Positions 58,782-64,000 of a stretch of 64,000 nucleotides of DNA are shown in pieces. Below the pieces are notes generated by a model. That model was not told the origin of the DNA. It saw only the letters and a list, made by a program, of their open reading frames with translations, and ran no database searches. Both the position numbers and the translations under genes were made by a program. The stretch's first letter is position 1. Each line of letters begins with the position of its first letter. The stretch is from positions 1 to 64,000 of the forward strand of contig CAVSNF010000019.1 in NCBI GenBank assembly GCA_963729195.1. Reading direction: 5' to 3'. Source of the stretch: CAVPTL01 sp963729195. GTDB lineage: Bacteria; Actinomycetota; Thermoleophilia; Gaiellales; JAICJC01.

Positions 58782-60510
58782 CCAGCTCGACGAGGGTCTG
58801 GGCGCGGGTGACCTGGGCGCCGACAGTGGTGTTGACGGCCTGCACGAGACCGTCGCGGGGCGCGGTCACGGCCACCTCCATCTTCATGGCCTCGATCACC
58901 ACCAGCTCCTGTCCCTCGGTGACCGGGTCGCCGACCGCGACCGAGACGCGCAGCACCGAGCCGGGCATCGGCGCCTGCAGCGACCCGGCGGCCGCGACCG
59001 CGCCCGAGGGAGCGTCGTCGTCCTCGAGTGTGTACTGCCACCCGTCGTGCTGCACGAACCCGTCGGCCACCGTCACTGGTGTCAGTGCAGCTGCGCCGTA
59101 GTCGCGCCACGGCCCCGCGGGGAGCATCGCCGCCCGGGCGGCGCGGGCCACCTCGGGCGGGAGCGCGGGTACCAGATCTGGACTCCAGCGGCGGTCGACG
59201 AAGCCGGTTTCGACGTCGCCGGTCGTGAACTCAGGCTGGATCAGCAGCCATCGCAGGAAGCCCAGGTTGGTGGAGACCCCGAGCACGACCGTCTCGGCGA
59301 GCACCGCCGACATGCGCTCGATACAGGCGTCGCGATCCTCGGCGTGGGCGATCACCTTCGCCAGCAGCGGGTCGTGGTGGACGCCGACGTGATCGCCCGC
59401 CCGCACACCGGAGTCGACGCGAACACCCGGCCACGAGGGGATCTCGAATCGCACCAGCCTGCCCGGCGAGGGCACGAAGCCGGCCGCCGGATCCTCTGCG
59501 TACAGCCGGCATTCGATCGCGTGGCCGGTGGGAGCGATGTCGGCCTGAGTCCACTCCAGGCGCTCGCCGCGGGCGATCTCGAGCTGCGCGCGAACGAGGT
59601 CGATGCCGGTGACCAGCTCGGTCACGGGATGCTCGACCTGCAGCCGCGCGTTGAGTTCGAGAAAGTACCAGCTGCCGTCGGGCAAGAGCAGGAACTCGGC
59701 GGTGCCGGCGCTCTCGTAGCCGGCCGCCCGCGCGATCGCCACGGCCGCGTCGCCCAGCGCCGCTCGCAGCTCGCCGTCCACGGCGGGGGAGGGAGCCTCC
59801 TCCACGATCTTCTGGTGGCGGCGCTGGGCCGAGCAGTCGCGCTCGCCCAGGTGGATGACGTTGCCGTGACGGTCGGCCAGCAGCTGGATCTCCACGTGGC
59901 GGGCGCCGTCGAGTTCCCGTTCCAGGTACACCCGGGGGTCGTCGAAGCCGGTCTTGGCCTCGCGCCTGGCCGCGTCGAGCGCACCGGCCAGTTCGGCGGC
60001 GGCGGCCACCCGGCGGATGCCGCGTCCACCGCCGCCACCGGCGGCTTTGACCATCAACGGGAACCCAACTCGTTCGGCCTCGGCGGTCAGGGTCGCGTCG
60101 GTCAGGTCGACGCCGGCGTACCCGGGAACCACCGGCACTCCCGCCGCCTCGGCCAACCGCCGCGCCGCCAGCTTGTCGCCGCAGGCGCGCATCGCCACCG
60201 CGGGCGGCCCGACCCACAAGATTCGGGCTGCCGACACCCGCTCGGCGAAGTCGGGGCTCTCGGCCAGATAGCCGTATCCCGGGTGGAGGGCATCTGCAGC
60301 GAGCGCCTCCACGGCGCCCAGGATCGCGTCCGGGTCGAGGAAGGAGGGAATCTCCGCGCTGGCATCAGCCAACTGCACGTGCAAGTCGCCGCTCTCCCCG
60401 GGGAGGTGGACGGCGACGGCCTCGATCCCCAGCTCGCGGCAGGCTCGGATCACGCGCACGGCGACCTCGCCGCGATTGGCGATCAGGACTCGGTCGATCG
60501 CACTACCCAT
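58774..60510 (-). CDS. Biotin carboxylase + biotin carboxyl carrier subunit of an acyl-CoA carboxylase
   Basis: 578 residues. Biotin carboxylase domain: VLIANRGEVAVRVIRACREL, GGGGGRGIRRV, HVEIQLLADRHGNVIHLGER, FLELNARLQVEHPVTE. C-terminal biotinyl domain with Lys in VIEAMKMEVA. It has the two-domain form of methylcrotonyl- or geranyl-CoA carboxylase alpha subunits, shortened in the linker. Neighbours (carboxyltransferase, methylglutaconyl-type hydratase, HMG-CoA lyase) point to methylcrotonyl-CoA. Stop TAA in palindrome copy 5; overlaps the hydratase gene by 28 nt. Confidence 0.93.
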   Translation of the reverse strand: MGSAIDRVLIANRGEVAVRVIRACRELGIEAVAVHLPGESGDLHVQLADASAEIPSFLDPDAILGAVEALAADALHPGYGYLAESPDFAERVSAARILWVGPPAVAMRACGDKLAARRLAEAAGVPVVPGYAGVDLTDATLTAEAERVGFPLMVKAAGGGGGRGIRRVAAAAELAGALDAARREAKTGFDDPRVYLERELDGARHVEIQLLADRHGNVIHLGERDCSAQRRHQKIVEEAPSPAVDGELRAALGDAAVAIARAAGYESAGTAEFLLLPDGSWYFLELNARLQVEHPVTELVTGIDLVRAQLEIARGERLEWTQADIAPTGHAIECRLYAEDPAAGFVPSPGRLVRFEIPSWPGVRVDSGVRAGDHVGVHHDPLLAKVIAHAEDRDACIERMSAVLAETVVLGVSTNLGFLRWLLIQPEFTTGDVETGFVDRRWSPDLVPALPPEVARAARAAMLPAGPWRDYGAAALTPVTVADGFVQHDGWQYTLEDDDAPSGAVAAAGSLQAPMPGSVLRVSVAVGDPVTEGQELVVIEAMKMEVAVTAPRDGLVQAVNTTVGAQVTRAQTLVELGE

Positions 60511-61262
60511 CCCGGCTGCTTCTTCTCGAGGAATGCGGCCAGCCCCTCCTGGGCCTCCGGGGCGGCCCGCACCGCTGCCAGTCGCATGGGCAGGTCAGGC
60601 AGCGCCAGCTGCGCGGTGGCGTCACGAACCAGCCGTTTCGACTCGGCGATGGCGACCGGGCTGCAGGCCAGCAACTCGTCGGCCGTCTCGGTGACCGCCG
60701 CGTCCAGGTCGGCGGCGGACACCACCCGGTGCACAAGTCCGATCCGGGCGGCTTCCTCGGCGGAGAACCGCCGACCGGACACGAACAGCGCCCGGGTGTG
60801 CCCAGGGCCGATCTTTCGCAGCACGTAGGGCGAGATCGTGGCCGGGATCAGCCCCACACGGGCCTCGGTGAAGCCGAGTATGGCGGAGTCGACGGCGATC
60901 GCCACGTCGGCGCACGCCACCAACCCCGACCCGCCTCCCAGCGCCGGCCCGTTGACCCGCGCGATCACCGGCTTGGGGCAGGAGTCGATCGTCTCCCACA
61001 TGGTGCGGGCGGTGGCCGCGTCCGCCACGTTTCGGTCGTCACTGAGCGTGCGGCTGGCCTTCATCCACTCCAGGTCGGCGCCGGCGCAGAAGGCGTCGCC
61101 CTCCCCGGTGACCACGATCACCCGGCTCTCGTCGAGGGCCAGCGCGTGGAACAGGTGGGTGAGTTCCATGATCATCTCCGGCCCCAGCGCGTTTCGCACC
61201 TCGGGGCGGCTGAGGGTCAGGGTCGTCACCGGCCCCTGCGTCTGCATGGTCACGGTGCTCAC
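60483..61262 (-). CDS. Enoyl-CoA hydratase, probable methylglutaconyl-CoA hydratase
   Basis: 259 residues, crotonase fold. GEGDAFCAGADLEWMKASRT (the DLxWM form is typical of methylglutaconyl-CoA hydratases), RVNGPALGGGSGLVACADVA oxyanion loop, and catalytic Glu in GFTEARVGLIPATISPYVL. Hydrates 3-methylglutaconyl-CoA to HMG-CoA in leucine breakdown. GTG 61262 overlaps the carboxyltransferase stop (GTGA). Confidence 0.9.
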   Translation of the reverse strand: MSTVTMQTQGPVTTLTLSRPEVRNALGPEMIMELTHLFHALALDESRVIVVTGEGDAFCAGADLEWMKASRTLSDDRNVADAATARTMWETIDSCPKPVIARVNGPALGGGSGLVACADVAIAVDSAILGFTEARVGLIPATISPYVLRKIGPGHTRALFVSGRRFSAEEAARIGLVHRVVSAADLDAAVTETADELLACSPVAIAESKRLVRDATAQLALPDLPMRLAAVRAAPEAQEGLAAFLEKKQPGWVVRSTES

Positions 61263-62842
61263 ATCCGAAACACCCCGAAGGTCGTCTCAGGGACCGGTGC
61301 GCAGCGGGCGGCCTCCAGGCCCAGAGCGAGCACCCGGCGTGTGTCGCGGGGGTCGATTACCCCGTCGTCCCACAGTCGCGCTGTGGAGTAGTAGGGACTG
61401 CCCTCACGCTCGTATCGTTCCACAATCGGCGCCTCGAACTGCTCCCGCTCGGCGTCGCTGAGTTCCCCGCGCACCGTCGACAACACCCGGGCGGCCTGAG
61501 CGCCGCCCATCACCGAGATGCGCGCGTTGGGCCACATCCACAGCTGTCGAGGCGAGTACGCACGCCCGCACATGGCGTAGTTTCCGGCGCCGAACGAGCC
61601 GCCGATCACGACCGTGAACTTGGGCACCTGCGCGCATGCAACCGCGGTCACCAGCTTGGCTCCGTCCTTGGCGATGCCGCCGGCCTCGTATTCGCGCCCG
61701 ACCATGAAGCCGGTGATGTTCTGCAGGAAGACCAGCGGGATCTTGCGTTTACAGGCCAGCTCGACGAAGTGAGCGCCCTTCAGCGCCGACTCCGAGAACA
61801 GGATGCCGTTGGACGCGACGATCGCGATCGGGTGCCCGTGCAGCCTGGCAAAGCCACACACCAGCGTCTCGCCGTACAACCGCTTGAATTCGTGTAGCCG
61901 CGACCCGTCCACGATCCGGCCGATGACCTCCCGCACGTCGCCCTGGCGGCGGCTGTCGATGGGCGCCAGACCGAGCAGCTCGCCCGCGTCCAGCTCGGGG
62001 TCGCGGACCGTCTCGGTGGGCCAGGCCGGCATCGGTGCCGATCCCAGGTTGGCGACGATGTCGCGGGCGGTGCGCAGCGCCGAGGCGTCGTCGTCGGCGA
62101 GGTGATCGACCACCCCGCTTTGGCGCGCGTGCAGTTCGCCGCCGCCCAATTCTTCGGCGGTCACATCCTCGCCGGTGGCCGCCTTCACCAGCGGCGGCCC
62201 GCCCAGGAAGATGGTGCCGGTGCCCTTCACGATCACCGTCTCGTCACTCATGGCGGGGACGTAGGCGCCGCCTGCGGTGCACGAGCCCATCACCACCGCG
62301 ACCTGTGGGATCCCCGCCGCCGACATCCGGGCCTGGTTGTAGAAGATCCGGCCGAAGTGGTCGCGGTCGGGGAACACCTCGGCCTGAAACGGCAGGTTGG
62401 CGCCGCCCGAATCGACCAGATAGATGCACGGGAGCCGGTTCTGCTCGGCGATCTCCTGCGCGCGCAGATGCTTCTTCACCGTCATCGGGAAGTAGCTGCC
62501 GCCTTTGACCGTGGCGTCGTTGGCGACGATCACACAGGCCCGCCCGCTGACCGGCGCGATCCCGCACACGATGCCCGCACCCGGGGCCTGGCCGTCGTAC
62601 ATCTCGTGGGCAGCCAGCGGTGACAGCTCCAGGAAGGCCGCGCCCGGATCGATCAGACGCTCGATCCGCTCCCGCACCGGCAGTTTGCCGCGGGCGCGGT
62701 GGCGCTCCATCGCATCGGCGCCGCCGCCGCCGCACACCCGCTCGAGTGCCGTGTCGAGGTCGGCGGTGAGTGCCGCCATCCGCTCGCGGTTGCGACGGTA
62801 CTCATCACCGTGGGAGTCGATGCTCGACGCGATCCGGGGCAC
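61259..62842 (-). CDS. Acyl-CoA carboxyltransferase, probable methylcrotonyl-CoA carboxylase beta subunit
   Basis: 527 residues. RHRARGKLPVRERIERLIDP, AGIVCGIAPVSGRACVIVAN, VDSGGANLPFQAEVFPDRDH, MGSCTAGGAYVPAMSDE, LQNITGFMVGREYEAGGIAK, VIGGSFGAGNYAMCGRAYSP: the MccB/LiuB pattern, distinct from propionyl-CoA forms. Transfers carboxyl from biotin to 3-methylcrotonyl-CoA. First gene of the leucine operon; palindrome copy 6 lies 27 nt upstream of ATG 62842. Frame intact. Confidence 0.93.
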   Translation of the reverse strand: MPRIASSIDSHGDEYRRNRERMAALTADLDTALERVCGGGGADAMERHRARGKLPVRERIERLIDPGAAFLELSPLAAHEMYDGQAPGAGIVCGIAPVSGRACVIVANDATVKGGSYFPMTVKKHLRAQEIAEQNRLPCIYLVDSGGANLPFQAEVFPDRDHFGRIFYNQARMSAAGIPQVAVVMGSCTAGGAYVPAMSDETVIVKGTGTIFLGGPPLVKAATGEDVTAEELGGGELHARQSGVVDHLADDDASALRTARDIVANLGSAPMPAWPTETVRDPELDAGELLGLAPIDSRRQGDVREVIGRIVDGSRLHEFKRLYGETLVCGFARLHGHPIAIVASNGILFSESALKGAHFVELACKRKIPLVFLQNITGFMVGREYEAGGIAKDGAKLVTAVACAQVPKFTVVIGGSFGAGNYAMCGRAYSPRQLWMWPNARISVMGGAQAARVLSTVRGELSDAEREQFEAPIVERYEREGSPYYSTARLWDDGVIDPRDTRRVLALGLEAARCAPVPETTFGVFRM

Positions 62843-62868
62843 CGGCTCAGACTAGATGATTGGCCAGC

Positions 62869-62899
62869 GTGAATAACGGTGCCTGGCACCGTTATTCAC
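62869..62899. repeat. Palindromic repeat, copy 6
   Basis: Perfect copy: GTGAATAACGGTGCC, T, exact reverse complement. It begins one base past the stop of the upstream sensor kinase and lies 27 nt before the carboxyltransferase start, at the boundary of two minus-strand units. Confidence 0.95.
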
Positions 62900-62900
62900 C

Positions 62901-64000
62901 TCAGGCTTTGGCGGCGGAGGTGGCGCTTGCCAGCGGCAGCCGGACGGTGAAGGTGGAGCCTTCGCCGGGGACCGACTCGAGCGAAATGCGACCGTCGTGA
63001 TCTTCCACCAGCTGCTTGGCGATCGCCAGCCCCAGGCCGGCCCCGCCGGAGTCGCGGTTGCGGGCCTCGTCCGCCCGGTAGAAGCGCTCGAACACATGAT
63101 CCTGCGCCTCTCGAGGGATGCCGATGCCGGTGTCTCGCACCTCCAGCGCGGCGTCATTTGAGGACTTGCCGACGATCACGGCCACCGAGCCGCCCGAGGG
63201 GGTGTAGCGAAGCGCGTTGTCCACCAGGATCACCACCAGCTGGCGCACCTGCTCCCGGTCGCCCTCGATGTGCAGCCCGGACGCAGCGTCCACCCGCAGG
63301 TCGATCGACTTGTCGGCTGCAAGCGCGGTCATCGCCTCAACCGACTGTTCCACCACCGACCCCAGGTCGAACACGTCGGGCTGGGGTCGGTCGCCGCGCC
63401 CGCCGCGGGCGAGCGCCAACAGCGAATCGACCAGCGCCGACAGCCGGTCGGTCTCGCTGACGATGTCGGCGATCTCGACCGACTCTGGCTGGCTGGCCTG
63501 CAGGTACTCGGCGTTGGCGCGGATTACGGCCAGCGGGGTGCGCAGCTCATGCGATGCGTCCCCCACGAACGCGTGCTGGCGATCGAATGCCTCGCGCACC
63601 GGAGCCAGCGCTTTTCCGGCCAGGAACCAGCCGCCGACTGCGGCCACCAGCACGCTGGCCACTCCGCCCACCAGCAGCACGATCAAGAGCTTGTTCAGCG
63701 ACTGCTGCTCGGGGAGGGTGGAGCGGGCCACCTGCACCACCGCGAACACGCCCTGAGAGTCGGCCACGGCATCCGAGTAGATCCGCACCGAGCCCTGGCT
63801 GACGTGCACCGAACTCATGTCGTGGCCGTTCTGGAGCGCTGCCAGCACACCCTGCGCATAGGGCAGGCCGGCCTCCTCGGCGTTTCGTCCCAGCAGCCCC
63901 GAGCCGTACGGCGGTGGAACCACCGTGAGCTTGTAGAGGCCTCCGTCGGCGAGCTCTCGGATGTCGGCATCGACGGAGTAGTCGATTGCGGGCGATCGCC
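62901..64000 (-). CDS. Sensor histidine kinase (HAMP-less, HisKA/HATPase), truncated by window end
   Basis: At least 366 residues; the 5' end lies beyond 64000. Extracytoplasmic sensor remnant (DYSVDADIRELADGGLY, GVFAVVQVARSTLPEQQ), membrane helix LLIVLLVGGVASVLVAAVGG, HisKA box HAFVGDASHELRTPLAVI with phospho-His, N box LVVILVDNALRYTP, G boxes RDTGIGIPREAQDHVF and SGGAGLGLAIAKQLVEDH. OmpR-type partner expected upstream, outside the window. Confidence 0.92.
   Translation of the reverse strand, partial: RSPAIDYSVDADIRELADGGLYKLTVVPPPYGSGLLGRNAEEAGLPYAQGVLAALQNGHDMSSVHVSQGSVRIYSDAVADSQGVFAVVQVARSTLPEQQSLNKLLIVLLVGGVASVLVAAVGGWFLAGKALAPVREAFDRQHAFVGDASHELRTPLAVIRANAEYLQASQPESVEIADIVSETDRLSALVDSLLALARGGRGDRPQPDVFDLGSVVEQSVEAMTALAADKSIDLRVDAASGLHIEGDREQVRQLVVILVDNALRYTPSGGSVAVIVGKSSNDAALEVRDTGIGIPREAQDHVFERFYRADEARNRDSGGAGLGLAIAKQLVEDHDGRISLESVPGEGSTFTVRLPLASATSAAKA

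Overview
The window is GC-rich, gene-dense DNA from one bacterial chromosome, most likely an actinobacterium. A Thermoleophilia/Solirubrobacterales-type lineage is my inference. It rests on an actinobacterial CysO-CysM-Mec sulfur system, a Tad/Flp pilus locus with von Willebrand factor A (VWA) proteins, TrpB2, an FtsZ outside any division cluster, and many NarL/HisKA_3 two-component pairs. I saw no rRNA, tRNA, CRISPR array, insertion sequence or phage gene.

Layout. 0-6 kb: an NlpC/P60 hydrolase, a LuxR-type response regulator, and a convergent operon of ABC ATPase, FtsX-type permease and histidine kinase. 6-8 kb: an NHL-repeat lipoprotein and a decayed cupredoxin, ending in a strong terminator. 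7.9-22 kb: the Tad/Flp pilus region, with two Flp pilins, an LCP (LytR-CpsA-Psr) wall protein, two paralogous TadE/G-VWA proteins, TadC, a VWA-TadB fusion, TadA, TadZ and CpaB. RidA, an HD-GYP protein and a helix-turn-helix protein sit inside it. 22-28 kb: lgt, a degenerate GGDEF/HD-GYP protein, a histidine kinase/response regulator pair and a patch of very small genes. 28-33 kb: a CorC-type transporter, pterin dehydratase, an Lrp regulator, then the translationally coupled moeZ-cysO-cysM-mec operon for cysteine synthesis. 33-43.7 kb: a TPR protein, two amidohydrolases, an M24 peptidase, an acyl-CoA dehydrogenase, a YfhO-like membrane protein, a cupredoxin and an M48 protease. 43.8-52.7 kb: ParA-FtsZ, gamma-glutamyltransferase, a DMT transporter, a LON-domain protein, hisC-meaB, ppa and ilvA. 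52.7-64 kb: a membrane protein, acyl-CoA dehydrogenase, pepA, trpB2, peptidyl-prolyl isomerase, and a leucine-degradation cluster (carboxyltransferase, hydratase, biotin carboxylase, HMG-CoA lyase), followed by a sensor kinase cut by the window end.

Two features run through the whole window. First, a 31-bp near-perfect palindrome (arms GTGAATAACGGTGCC) occurs six times, always at gene ends. Five gene 3' ends take their TAA stop from it in the same frame (GAA-TAA). Second, at least 22 otherwise well-conserved genes, including ftsZ, lgt, ilvA, hisC and trpB, are interrupted by roughly 45 frameshifts. Nearly all are repaired by removing one base, which points to residual insertion errors in the assembly rather than gene decay. 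Coordinates below span the reconstructed gene, and shift positions are stated.
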